DNA of 17,440 nucleotides from NCBI GenBank assembly GCA_045575975.1, contig JAZNFO010000051.1, positions 1 through 17,440 of the forward strand, read 5' to 3'. The translations under genes were made by a program, and so were the position numbers. How positions within the stretch are numbered: the first letter of the stretch is position 1; the number at the start of each line of letters is the position of its first letter. The notes beneath the pieces are model-generated. The model was not told the DNA's origin. It made no database searches and worked only from the letters and a program-made list of their open reading frames with translations. The stretch comes from RGIG8709 sp045575975. Its GTDB lineage: Bacteria > Bacillota > Clostridia > Monoglobales > Monoglobaceae. Positions 1 through 7,330 of this stretch are shown here, piece after piece.

Positions 1-789
1 AAACAAATTAGACATACGAATGTCCGTCAAATTTGTACAGTTGTAAAAAGCAGACGAACCTATAGAAGTGATAAGTTCAGAACAGTAAACTCCCTTAATC
101 GTTTTATTGTTCCTAAACGCTTCAGAACCTATTGTAGTAACAGGATATCCACCAAGTTTTTCCGGAATCAATATATTTTCTGCAACACCATTATATTTGG
201 TTATGGTTGCTTTTTCATTGGAAACTGTATATGTGTAGTCATCTTCATAACATACATATCCAGGCAAATCAAAATGAGTTCCTATAACTTCTTCAACGGT
301 AGTTCCCCCATCCTCAGCAACACATTTTAAATATGTTTTACTGAACATATAACAGGTTTTTGTATACCAAATTTCATATGTATATCCAGAAATAATATCG
401 TAGCCACTTATAGTCCATTCTCCGCTTTCGTTTGTCAACATCGGCGTAAATCTAATATCTTCATCAACATTATAGATTTGGACATACACATCTTTAATTC
501 CTTTACCATCTTCATCTACTACTTTACCCGTCAAAGATGAAAATTCAAAGCTCGCCATCAAGCTAATGCTATAAGCATCTTCAGGATTGGCTTGAAGCAT
601 TGAGTACAATCCTGCGGTTTCTTCAGTTTCAGTTGTATCATCTGTTTCGTTCTCAACAGAATCAATACTGTTTTCAATCGCCCATACATCAGAATTCTCC
701 TTTTCTGCATAGGCATTGATTGGGAACGCTACATTTACTGTCGACATCAGTAAAGATAGTGTTAGCACCAAACTTATAATTTTTTTCAT
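1..789 (-). CDS. BspA-like LRR_5 secreted protein, N-terminal part (C-terminus cut by window edge)
   Basis: The frame opens at ATG 789 behind a GGAGGG site (798-803) and stays open to base 1, giving the first 263 residues. Residues 1-28 form a signal peptide (MKK, hydrophobic core, cut near AYA). An acidic Thr/Glu-rich linker follows (about 29-75). Residues about 85-145 look like a carboxypeptidase-regulatory-like beta-sandwich (LTGKVVDEDGKGI then TNESGEW). From about 200 the pattern ILIPEKLGGYPVTTIGSEAF starts LRR_5 repeats (also ITSIGSSAFYNCTNLTDI). The family covers secreted or surface adhesion proteins of gut anaerobes; any anchor or catalytic domain lies outside the window. No promoter is visible between the tRNA-Pro terminator and this start. 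Family call is firm; the partner or ligand is unknown. Confidence 0.85.
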   Translation of the reverse strand, partial: MKKIISLVLTLSLLMSTVNVAFPINAYAEKENSDVWAIENSIDSVENETDDTTETEETAGLYSMLQANPEDAYSISLMASFEFSSLTGKVVDEDGKGIKDVYVQIYNVDEDIRFTPMLTNESGEWTISGYDIISGYTYEIWYTKTCYMFSKTYLKCVAEDGGTTVEEVIGTHFDLPGYVCYEDDYTYTVSNEKATITKYNGVAENILIPEKLGGYPVTTIGSEAFRNNKTIKGVYCSELITSIGSSAFYNCTNLTDIRMSNLF

Positions 790-805
790 AGATGAATCCC
801 TCCGC

Positions 806-854
806 AAACAAAAATTCGAGTGTTCATAACTTTATACACGTTATGAACACTCGA
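806..854 (-). terminator. Intrinsic terminator after tRNA-Pro
   Basis: A near-perfect hairpin lies directly after the tRNA CCA end: arms 816-830 and 840-854 pair over 15 bp around a 9-nt loop (831-839). On the minus strand it is followed by a T-rich tract (AATTTTTGTTT). It should end the tRNA transcript. It also sits only about 15 bases before the ribosome site of the BspA-like gene. Confidence 0.85.
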
Positions 855-856
855 TA

Positions 857-933
857 TGGTCGGGATGACAGGATTTGAACCTGCGGCTCCTACGTCCCGA
901 ACGTAGTGCCCTACCAAACTGGGCCACATCCCG
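857..933 (-). tRNA. tRNA-Pro(CGG)
   Basis: This is a 77-nt cloverleaf read on the minus strand. The acceptor CGGGATG pairs with CATCCCG, the discriminator is A, and CCA is encoded. The anticodon stem CTACG/CGTAG carries the loop TTCGGGA, so the anticodon is CGG (proline codon CCG). The T-loop is GGTTCAAATCC. A consensus promoter precedes it and a hairpin terminator follows. Confidence 0.97.
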
Positions 934-949
934 TTACAACTACCGAATT

Positions 950-978
950 ATTATACTATCTTTTCTTATAGTTGTCAA
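950..978 (-). promoter_or_regulatory. Consensus sigma-A promoter of tRNA-Pro
   Basis: The -35 TTGACA (973-978) and -10 TATAAT (950-955) both match consensus and are separated by 17 bp. The predicted start, near 943, lies about 10 bases before the tRNA. Bases 2-4 of the -35 box are the TGA stop codon of comF. Confidence 0.93.
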
Positions 979-1721
979 GCTTTTTTCTTGTTTTTATATA
1001 TTGTTGTTGCAATCGTCAGCACATACACTCTTTTAGCTCCTGAATATTTAAGCTCTCTTGCACATTCCTTTATAGTGGCTCTCGTTGTGCAAACATCATC
1101 TATCAAAAGAACAATCTTGTCTTTTATCTCTCCGGGATTTGTTGCTCTGAGACTGTCTTTTAGGTTTATCTGTCTTTCAGCATAAGAAAGCCTTGCCTGT
1201 TTTCTTGTTTTCCTCACCTTTTTTAGACAATTTTTATAATACCTTAATCCGGAAAGCTTTGAAAAGGTTCTGCACAAAAGTTCTATGGGGTCTTCCCCTC
1301 TTTTCCTTAACCTTGTTTTATCTGCAGGAACACCTGTGACAAAATCTATATCTTTGCCAGCAAACTCTTTCACATATATTTCATAAAGGCACTCTCCATA
1401 AAAATCCGCATAAAGGGGTATAGGATTATCCTTATATCTGAGAATGGATTTCTTAACTTCTCCGTCATATTCAAAGCAGGACAAAATCTTATGAAAATAA
1501 AAATGAGTTTCATTAAGACAATGATAACATCTCTTTTTCTCTCCATAGCTTAACAGAGGCTTTCCGCATTTTTCACAAACCACACCAGCTGTTATAAATT
1601 CAAGATTTTCCCTGCACTCATCACATATAGGCTTTTCTGTTAAAATGCCCAAAAGTCTTCTGCAAAGAAGACATTTGGGCGGATATACAATATTTAATAT
1701 AATATCAACTAATTTTTTCAT
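975..1721 (-). CDS. comF: ComF family phosphoribosyltransferase-like protein
   Basis: This 248-residue protein has the ComF layout. An N-terminal zinc-binding region has four CxxC pairs (C17/C20, C33/C36, C49/C52, C65/C68). A C-terminal phosphoribosyltransferase fold follows, with the PRPP-loop motif VLLIDDVCTTRAT (204-216). Classical ComF proteins assist uptake of transforming DNA, but many family members occur without a competence locus, and no other competence gene is present here. The loop reads TTRAT where TTGAT is usual, so a glycine is replaced by arginine at 214; whether catalysis is affected is unknown. The start ATG overlaps the metY stop as ATGA, so translation is probably coupled to metY. 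The stop lies inside the tRNA-Pro -35 box. Confidence 0.9.
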   Translation of the reverse strand: MKKLVDIILNIVYPPKCLLCRRLLGILTEKPICDECRENLEFITAGVVCEKCGKPLLSYGEKKRCYHCLNETHFYFHKILSCFEYDGEVKKSILRYKDNPIPLYADFYGECLYEIYVKEFAGKDIDFVTGVPADKTRLRKRGEDPIELLCRTFSKLSGLRYYKNCLKKVRKTRKQARLSYAERQINLKDSLRATNPGEIKDKIVLLIDDVCTTRATIKECARELKYSGAKRVYVLTIATTIYKNKKKA

Positions 1722-2983
1722 ATATTAGCAAGAGCCTGTTTTATATCATCTATGATATCTTCAACATTTTCAATACCAATAGACATTCTGATAAGGTCAG
1801 GACTAACTCCCGCATCAATAAGCTGTTCATCAGTTAGCTGTCTGTGAGTTGTTGATGCAGGGTGAAGCACAGAAGTTCTTGCATCGGCAACATGAACAAC
1901 TATTGCACAAAGCTTTAAGCTGTCCATAAATTTAACTGCAGCATCCCTTCCTCCTTTTACACCAAAGGATATAACACCGCTTGCACCGCCGTCTAAGTAT
2001 TTATTTGCTGCATCATAATACTTATTACCCTTTAAGAGAGGATAGTTAACCCATTCAACTTTATCATTTTCAGAAAGGAACTTAGCAACTTCCATTGCAT
2101 TCTCAGAATGTTTTCTTATTCTGAGGTGAAGTGTTTCAAGTCCCATATTAATAAGAAATGCAGAAAAAGGTGCCGGTGAGCTTCCCAAATCACGCATAAG
2201 CTGAACTCTTGCTTTTGTTATATAAGCTGCCTTTCCGAAATCCTTTGTGTAAACAACCCCGTGATAGCTTTCATCCGGTGTTGTGAGTCCCGGAAAATCG
2301 CCTTTTGTCCAATCAAAGTTTCCGCTGTCAACAATAACCCCGCCAACAACTGATGCATGACCATCCATATATTTTGTTGTGGAATGGATAACAATATCTG
2401 CACCAAATTCAAAAGGACGGCAAAGAACAGGCGTTGCAAAAGTGTTGTCTATAATAAGAGGAACATTATTCTTATGTGCAACCTTTGCAAATCTTTCAAT
2501 ATCTAAAACTGCAAGAACAGGGTTTGCAATCGTTTCACCAAAAACCGCTTTTGTGTTAGGTTTAAATGCTGCCTGAATTTCTTCTTCCGGTGCATCAGGA
2601 TCAACAAATGTGAATTCAACGCCAAATCTTTTTAATGTTACCGCAAAAAGATTAAAAGTTCCGCCATAAATTGAGCTGGAGCTTACAATATGGTCCCCTG
2701 CTGAACAAATATTCATTATTGAAATAAGGGATGCAGCCTGTCCTGATGATGTGAGCATTGCCCCAACACCACCCTCTAAAGATGCTATTTTTGCTTCAAC
2801 ATATTCAACTGTTGGGTTACTTATTCTTGTGTACATATGTCCCGGAGCTTTAAGATCAAACAAATCTCCCAAATGCTCTGATGAATCGTATTTATATGTG
2901 GTGCTCTGGTATATAGGAAGAATTCTCGGCTCTCCGTTTTTCGGCTTATAACCCTCCTGAACACACTTTGTTTCTATTCTCAT
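1718..2983 (-). CDS. metY: O-acetylhomoserine sulfhydrylase (MetY, PLP-dependent)
   Basis: This 421-residue cytoplasmic enzyme of the Cys/Met-metabolism PLP family matches the usual MetY length. It would form homocysteine from O-acetylhomoserine and sulfide. Visible landmarks are YTRISNPT (about 51-58), the PLP-contacting Asp in IIDNTFATP (about D179) and the Schiff-base lysine in HSTTKYMDGH (about K204). ATG 2983 is chosen because the AAGGA site (2993-2997) is 9 bases upstream of it; ATG 2992, three codons earlier, abuts that site. It is the first gene of a metY-comF unit with a short leader (about 40 nt), so there is no room for a SAM riboswitch or T-box. Cystathionine gamma-synthase or methionine gamma-lyase are less likely from the motif set. 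Confidence 0.92.
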   Translation of the reverse strand: MRIETKCVQEGYKPKNGEPRILPIYQSTTYKYDSSEHLGDLFDLKAPGHMYTRISNPTVEYVEAKIASLEGGVGAMLTSSGQAASLISIMNICSAGDHIVSSSSIYGGTFNLFAVTLKRFGVEFTFVDPDAPEEEIQAAFKPNTKAVFGETIANPVLAVLDIERFAKVAHKNNVPLIIDNTFATPVLCRPFEFGADIVIHSTTKYMDGHASVVGGVIVDSGNFDWTKGDFPGLTTPDESYHGVVYTKDFGKAAYITKARVQLMRDLGSSPAPFSAFLINMGLETLHLRIRKHSENAMEVAKFLSENDKVEWVNYPLLKGNKYYDAANKYLDGGASGVISFGVKGGRDAAVKFMDSLKLCAIVVHVADARTSVLHPASTTHRQLTDEQLIDAGVSPDLIRMSIGIENVEDIIDDIKQALANI

Positions 2984-3028
2984 TATAATCATTCCTTTCC
3001 AAAGGATTTTTCTTTAAATATCCAGGTA

Positions 3029-3057
3029 ATTATATCACAACAAACCTACAATGTCAA
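3029..3057 (-). promoter_or_regulatory. Consensus sigma-A promoter of metY-comF
   Basis: TTGACA (3052-3057) and TATAAT (3029-3034) are both perfect and 17 bp apart. The -35 box contains the TGA stop codon of the upstream DUF1653 gene (3054-3056), the same arrangement as at comF and tRNA-Pro. Confidence 0.93.
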
Positions 3058-3260
3058 ACAATAAGCTTAAATCTTGGTATCTTTTCACCATTCACCTCAA
3101 CTGTCTCATTCCACATTGAAAGAGGTCTTACCCAGACTTCTCCTTCCCCGTACAAGGCTTTATAAACAACCATTTTTTCAAGAGTTTCCGAGTGGTTTGC
3201 AATATACAAAAGCTCGTATCTGTTTCCTTTGTAATGCTCATAAATTCCTTTTTTAAACAT
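3054..3260 (-). CDS. DUF1653 family small protein
   Basis: This 68-residue protein matches the DUF1653 pattern throughout: GIYEHYKGNRYELLYIA, then HSETLEKMVVYKALYGEGE, then WVRPLSMW. The family is small, cytoplasmic and of no established function. A good ribosome site (TTGGAGGAAAA) precedes the ATG. It starts 11 bases after the stop of the DUF4430 lipoprotein gene and should be co-transcribed with it. It ends inside the metY -35 box, with no terminator in between. Confidence 0.88.
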   Translation of the reverse strand: MFKKGIYEHYKGNRYELLYIANHSETLEKMVVYKALYGEGEVWVRPLSMWNETVEVNGEKIPRFKLIV

Positions 3261-3271
3261 TTTTCCTCCAA

Positions 3272-3700
3272 TTATTTAGTATAAACAAGCTCATAGCGGT
3301 CTCCGTCCTCAATCAAAGCACCGTCAACCCCTGTCATCATACTCTCACCGTTTTTATTAAAACCCCAATAGCTTTTATCCGTGTCATAATCTGCGGTTAT
3401 TCCATTGACTTTTTTCACATAAAGTCCGTAGGCTCCCTTCTCTCCCTCAATCAAACCATGTTCCGTCAATGCATCACCTAAGGTCTTTTTATCTGTGTGT
3501 ATTGTAAAAGTAACTGTTCTATCAACTGCTACAACATCCAGAGAAACAGTCTTTCCTCCGTTTCCAAATTCGGTATTTTCCGTGTATAGTGCATTTTCCC
3601 ATAAATCTGTTTCAGTTTCAGCAATATTGCATGCCGAAAGACTCAGGCTCATAACAATTACCATAAAAAAACTTAAAATATTTAAATTTATTTTTTTCAT
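3272..3700 (-). CDS. DUF4430 domain lipoprotein
   Basis: The product has 142 residues. Residues 1-23 form a lipoprotein signal with lipobox LSAC and acylated C24, so it should be anchored outside the membrane. Residues about 65-139 match DUF4430: TLGDALTEHGLIEGE, YGLYVKKVNG, a YWGF segment, TGVDGALIEDGD and a final YELVYT. This fold resembles the ligand-facing C-terminal domain of transcobalamin or intrinsic factor and occurs in bacterial surface proteins, some linked to vitamin uptake; the ligand here is unknown. ATG 3700 is chosen because AAGGAG is correctly placed in front of it and the signal peptide starts MKK; the frame extends 25 codons further upstream without a signal-like sequence. 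First gene of a two-gene unit with DUF1653. Confidence 0.88.
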   Translation of the reverse strand: MKKINLNILSFFMVIVMSLSLSACNIAETETDLWENALYTENTEFGNGGKTVSLDVVAVDRTVTFTIHTDKKTLGDALTEHGLIEGEKGAYGLYVKKVNGITADYDTDKSYWGFNKNGESMMTGVDGALIEDGDRYELVYTK

Positions 3701-3746
3701 ATATTTTCTCCTTGCATACTTTCTCTGCATAACAAACACTGCGTAT

Positions 3747-3775
3747 AATATATCACTTATTGTAGAAATAGTCAA
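3747..3775 (-). promoter_or_regulatory. Sigma-A promoter of the DUF4430-DUF1653 unit
   Basis: TTGACT (3770-3775) and TATATT (3747-3752) are 17 bp apart, each five of six to consensus. The predicted leader is about 40 nt. Confidence 0.7.
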
Positions 3776-3849
3776 TTGTAAAATAAATGTTCACCATAAA
3801 ATCTGTAGATATTTTTATCATTATAAGGTTATACATTATGTGTTTATTC

Positions 3850-3879
3850 TTAACACGCCCACCTTATCTATGGTAAGAT
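3850..3879 (+). promoter_or_regulatory. Candidate promoter of the SDR-PHP-SorE operon
   Basis: TTAACA (3850-3855) and TAAGAT (3874-3879) are 18 bp apart. The match is moderate. TATACT at 3907-3912 is another possible -10 but lacks a -35 partner. The overlapping dyad at 3859-3886 favours the first choice. Confidence 0.35.
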
Positions 3880-3886
3880 ATAGTGG
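3859..3886. promoter_or_regulatory. 28-bp symmetric dyad, candidate operator
   Basis: The half-sites CCACnnTATCT and AGATAnnGTGG are exact inverted copies around a 6-bp centre. The dyad covers the spacer and -10 of the candidate promoter for the plus-strand operon. It does not match the CcpA cre consensus. No regulator gene is adjacent. Confidence 0.5.
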
Positions 3887-3940
3887 TAAAATTAGACCGT
3901 GGCGCTTATACTATATAAATATTACAAGGAGATTATGACT

Positions 3941-4813
3941 ATGAATTTGAAAGAAGCAAAAGAATTCGCAAAACAGAACATTATTAACAGACCGGATTCA
4001 AACGGTCGTCTTGGCGGAAAAATCGCCATTGTGACAGGAGGTGCTCAAGGGTTCGGTTTTGGTATTGCAGAAGAAATGTATCGTGAGGGAGCATCTGTTG
4101 TTCTTGCTGATATAAACGAAGAACTTGCAAAATCTGCAGCAAGTAATCTTGGTTCAAGAGCAACAGGCATCAAAGTTGATGTCAGCAACTCTGAATCAGT
4201 TGAAAATCTTATAATTAAGACCGTTGAACATTTTGGCGGAATTGATATCTTTGTAGCAAATGCAGGAGTTTTAAAGGCAGGTAGTCTTGAAGAATTGACA
4301 CCCCAGCAGTTTGAATTTGTTACAAATGTTAACTACAACGGATACTTCTACTGTGCAAAATATGCATCAGAAATTATGAAGGCTCAGCACGAGGCCGCTC
4401 CCGACAAGTGGTTTGATATTATACAGATTAATTCAAAATCCGGTCTCACCGGCTCTAAAAACAACTTCGCTTATGCAGGCGGAAAATTTGGCGGCATAGG
4501 TCTTACACAGAGCTTCGCTCTTGAATTGGTGGATTATCAGATTAAGGTTAACGCTATTTGTCCAGGTAATTTCTATGACGGTCCGTTATGGTCTGACCCG
4601 GAAAAGGGATTATTTGTTCAGTATCTTAACGCAGGCAAGGTTCCCGGAGCAAAAACCGTTGAAGATGTTAAGAACTTTTATTTATCAAAATCACCTATCC
4701 GCAGAGGCTGTACACCCTCCGATGTAGCAAAAGCTCTTTTCTACTGTGTGGAACAGTGCTATGAGACCGGTCAGGCTCTTCCTGTTACCGGTGGACAGAC
4801 CATGCTGAAATAG
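3941..4813 (+). CDS. srlD: Short-chain dehydrogenase, sorbitol-6-phosphate 2-dehydrogenase (SrlD/SorD) type
   Basis: This 290-residue classical SDR has the cofactor loop TGGAQGFGFG (about 32-41), NAG (107-109) and catalytic Ser165, Tyr178 and Lys182 (YAGGK). The segment IIQINSKSG, then GSKNN, KFGGIGLTQS, a GN loop in the substrate region, RGC and the C-terminal VTGGQ pattern is the signature of the SrlD branch, which oxidises sorbitol 6-phosphate to fructose 6-phosphate with NAD. A ~25-residue N-terminal extension precedes the Rossmann fold. ATG 3941 is 9 bases after AAGGAG (3926-3931); ATG 3935 is only 3 bases away, so 3941 is preferred. First gene of a three-gene operon. The SorE-like partner supports a ketose/hexitol phosphate role; the exact substrate isomer is inference. 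Confidence 0.85.
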   Translation: MNLKEAKEFAKQNIINRPDSNGRLGGKIAIVTGGAQGFGFGIAEEMYREGASVVLADINEELAKSAASNLGSRATGIKVDVSNSESVENLIIKTVEHFGGIDIFVANAGVLKAGSLEELTPQQFEFVTNVNYNGYFYCAKYASEIMKAQHEAAPDKWFDIIQINSKSGLTGSKNNFAYAGGKFGGIGLTQSFALELVDYQIKVNAICPGNFYDGPLWSDPEKGLFVQYLNAGKVPGAKTVEDVKNFYLSKSPIRRGCTPSDVAKALFYCVEQCYETGQALPVTGGQTMLK

Positions 4814-4827
4814 GAGATTAAAACAGA

Positions 4828-6006
4828 ATGAGCAAATACATAGAATTGCAGGATACAATTAAGCTTTTAAATGTTCCTGATATGGCACAGAGACTTGAAA
4901 ATCTCGAAAAAATCCTTAAGGAAGAGAAAATAAAACCCGAGGTTAAACCTCAATATGCCAACAACCATATTCACACCTGTTATTCTTTCTCACCTTATTC
5001 TCCCACTGCTGCAATTTATATGGCAAGGGCAGAGGGATTGCAAACAGCAGGTATTATGGACCATGACAGTATTGGCGGTGCAGAAGAATTCAGGGCCGCA
5101 GGCAAAATCGCAGGCATTGGAACAACCTGCGGAATGGAATGCCGTGTGAATTTTTCAGAAACTGCTCTTGCAGGTAAAAAGCTAAACAATCCCGACCAGT
5201 CCGGAATTGCTTATATGGCTATACATAGTGTTCCCAAAACCGGTTTTGACCATCTTCAAAAGGCTTTTAAGCCTCTTCTCGAAAAAAAAAATATTCGTAA
5301 TCGAAAAATGGTGGAAAACATTAACAATCTGATGTCTCCCCACGGAATTTTTCTTGAATTCGATAAAGATGTCATTCCCATTTCGTGTTATGAATCAGGC
5401 GGTTCAATTACTGAAAGACATCTTCTTTATGCACTAAGTCTTAAAATTCTGGATATGTTCGGTATTCATAACTGCGTGGACTTCCTGCAGAACAAGCTTG
5501 AAATTCCTCTTGGTGAAAAACAGGTTAATATGCTCACAAATCCGGATAATCCACATCTTGCATACGACCTTTTAGGCGTTTTAAAGGCACAGCTTGTTGA
5601 AAAAATATATATTCCCGCAACAGACGAATGTATATCGCTTCAGGATGCTGTTAAGCTTTCTGATGAGGTTGGTTCAATTTTATGCTATGCATATCTTGGG
5701 GATGTTACAAATTCTGTAACAGGAGACAAAAAAGCAGCAAAATTTGAAGATGATTATCTGGATGAGCTCTTTGATGTTTTGTGCAAAGAGGGTGTAAAGG
5801 GTATAACATATATGCCTGCCCGAAACACAAATGAACAGATAGAAAGACTGCAAAAACTTTGCAGAACCTATGGTATGACTGAAATTTCAGGAGAAGATGT
5901 TAATTCTTCCCGCCAAAGTATGATATGCAAACAACTCGAGCTTCCACAGTTTTCGCATCTTGTGGATATGGCTTGGAAGCTTGTTGAAAGAGAAAACAAA
6001 TTTTAA
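4828..6006 (+). CDS. PHP-domain metal-dependent phosphoesterase-like protein
   Basis: This 392-residue cytoplasmic protein has a PHP active-site pattern: HIH at 47-49 followed by TCYS, DHD at 78-80, and Glu104 in GMECRV. These residues bind two or three metals in PHP phosphatases and nucleases. Residues 1-43 look like a charged helical lead-in. The remaining ~280 residues are not a known PolC, histidinol phosphatase or exonuclease layout. It starts 14 bases after the SDR gene, with the ribosome site GGAG overlapping that gene's stop, and ends 23 bases before the SorE-like gene. Its place suggests a hexitol- or ketose-phosphate phosphatase, or another sugar-phosphate step, but no substrate can be read from the sequence. 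Confidence 0.8.
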   Translation: MSKYIELQDTIKLLNVPDMAQRLENLEKILKEEKIKPEVKPQYANNHIHTCYSFSPYSPTAAIYMARAEGLQTAGIMDHDSIGGAEEFRAAGKIAGIGTTCGMECRVNFSETALAGKKLNNPDQSGIAYMAIHSVPKTGFDHLQKAFKPLLEKKNIRNRKMVENINNLMSPHGIFLEFDKDVIPISCYESGGSITERHLLYALSLKILDMFGIHNCVDFLQNKLEIPLGEKQVNMLTNPDNPHLAYDLLGVLKAQLVEKIYIPATDECISLQDAVKLSDEVGSILCYAYLGDVTNSVTGDKKAAKFEDDYLDELFDVLCKEGVKGITYMPARNTNEQIERLQKLCRTYGMTEISGEDVNSSRQSMICKQLELPQFSHLVDMAWKLVERENKF

Positions 6007-6029
6007 TAAAACAGAAAGGAATTTTGAAA

Positions 6030-7292
6030 ATGAATACAAAAGCAGTTCGCATACACGGAAAAATGGACTTAAGACTTGACGATATTATGCTTTCTGATAT
6101 TGGGCCTGACGGTGTACGCGTTAAAATAGTATCTGACTCATTATGTATGAGTACATATAAAGCAGCAATCGAGGGAGAAGACCACAAAAGGGTTCCCGAT
6201 AATGTTGCAGAAAACCCCACCATTGTCGGCCACGAATTTTGTGGCGAAATAGTTGAAGTGGGTGAAAACTGGAAGCACAAATATAATGTTGGTGACAAAT
6301 TTTCTATCCAGCCCGCACATTTTTATAAAGGCTCATTACTGGCACCTGGTTATTCATATCCTGAATGTGGCGGTAATGCCCAATATGCCAACATTCCAAT
6401 TGAAACACTTCTTTCCGATTGTCTTTTAAAATATGATTCCGACACTTACTTTTATGGTTCTCTTGCGGAGCCTATGAGCTGCATAATCGGAACATTCAAA
6501 GCAATGTATCACACCAAAGCAGGCAGCTATGTTCACGAAATGGGTATTGTGGACGGCGGCAAGATGGCTCTTCTCGCCTCAGTTGGGCCTATGGGAATGG
6601 GTGCTATTGACCTTGCACTTCACGGAGAAAGAAAACCTTCATTGCTGGTTGTTACTGATATTGACCAGGCTCGTCTCGACCGTGCCGCAAGCATTTTCAC
6701 TGTTGAACATGCGAAAGAGCTGGGCATTGAGCTACATTATGTGAACACAGGAAAGCTTGAAAAACCCGCAGAAGCTCTTCGTGAGCTTACCGGTGGAACG
6801 GGATTTAATGATGTTATCTGTTTTGCTCCGGTGAGACCGGTTGTTGAGCAGGCAGATGCAATCTTAGCATACGACGGTTGCCTTAACTTCTTTGCAGGTC
6901 CTACAGACAGCAACTTTAAAGCAGAATTTAATTTCTTTAATGTTCATTATAATGCAACCCATGTTGTCGGCACCTGTGCCGGTAATACAGACGATATGCG
7001 TGAAGCTTTGAAAATGGCTAATGAAGGTATACTTAACCCTTCGGCTATGGTTACACATATCGGCGGGTTAAATGCAGTTGTTGATACCACCTTGAATCTT
7101 CCAAAAATTCCCGGCGGCAAAAAACTGATATATAACCACATAGACCTGCCACTTACCGCACTTGATGAACTTGAAGAAAAAGGAAAGAAAGACCCGCTTT
7201 TTAAAGAACTTGCAAAACTTGTTGCAGAAAATAACGGTCTCTGGAATTCAGATGCAGAAAAATATCTTCTTGCAAATGCAAAAAAACTATAA
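6030..7292 (+). CDS. sorE: L-sorbose-1-phosphate reductase-like zinc-type alcohol dehydrogenase (SorE family)
   Basis: This 420-residue medium-chain dehydrogenase matches the SorE branch over its full length: an N-terminal DSLCMSTYK segment, GHEFCGEIVEVG (catalytic-domain HE pair), a PECGG loop, SLAEPMSC, MGIVDGGKMAL, the Rossmann segment VGPMGMGAIDLALHGE, DGCLNFFAGP, VHYNATHVVGTCAGNTDDM and a C-terminal PGGKKLIYNH. SorE reduces L-sorbose 1-phosphate to D-glucitol 6-phosphate with NADPH, which the SDR two genes upstream would oxidise. ATG 6030 is used because GAAAGGA lies 9 bases upstream; a TTG two codons earlier is too close to it. No sorbose PTS gene and no SorC regulator are in the window, so substrate entry must be encoded elsewhere or the substrate differs. 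Confidence 0.85.
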   Translation: MNTKAVRIHGKMDLRLDDIMLSDIGPDGVRVKIVSDSLCMSTYKAAIEGEDHKRVPDNVAENPTIVGHEFCGEIVEVGENWKHKYNVGDKFSIQPAHFYKGSLLAPGYSYPECGGNAQYANIPIETLLSDCLLKYDSDTYFYGSLAEPMSCIIGTFKAMYHTKAGSYVHEMGIVDGGKMALLASVGPMGMGAIDLALHGERKPSLLVVTDIDQARLDRAASIFTVEHAKELGIELHYVNTGKLEKPAEALRELTGGTGFNDVICFAPVRPVVEQADAILAYDGCLNFFAGPTDSNFKAEFNFFNVHYNATHVVGTCAGNTDDMREALKMANEGILNPSAMVTHIGGLNAVVDTTLNLPKIPGGKKLIYNHIDLPLTALDELEEKGKKDPLFKELAKLVAENNGLWNSDAEKYLLANAKKL

Positions 7293-7300
7293 AAGTATTA

Positions 7301-7330
7301 AAAGGATGTTCATTTTGAACATCCTTTTTT
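7301..7330. terminator. Bidirectional terminator between convergent operons
   Basis: The arms AAAGGATGTTCA (7301-7312) and TGAACATCCTTT (7316-7327) pair over 12 bp around a 3-nt loop, with a T6 run on the plus strand and a TTTTAATAC tail on the minus strand. It ends the plus-strand operon, and the last six codons and stop of the glycerate kinase gene form the same hairpin. Confidence 0.9.

Noticed and set aside
857..933. tRNA-Pro as an attachment site of an integrated island
   Set aside because: No second copy of the tRNA 3' end and no integrase gene occurs in the window.
2984..3057. SAM riboswitch or T-box leader in front of metY
   Set aside because: The promoter is perfect and the leader is only about 40 nt, too short for either element.
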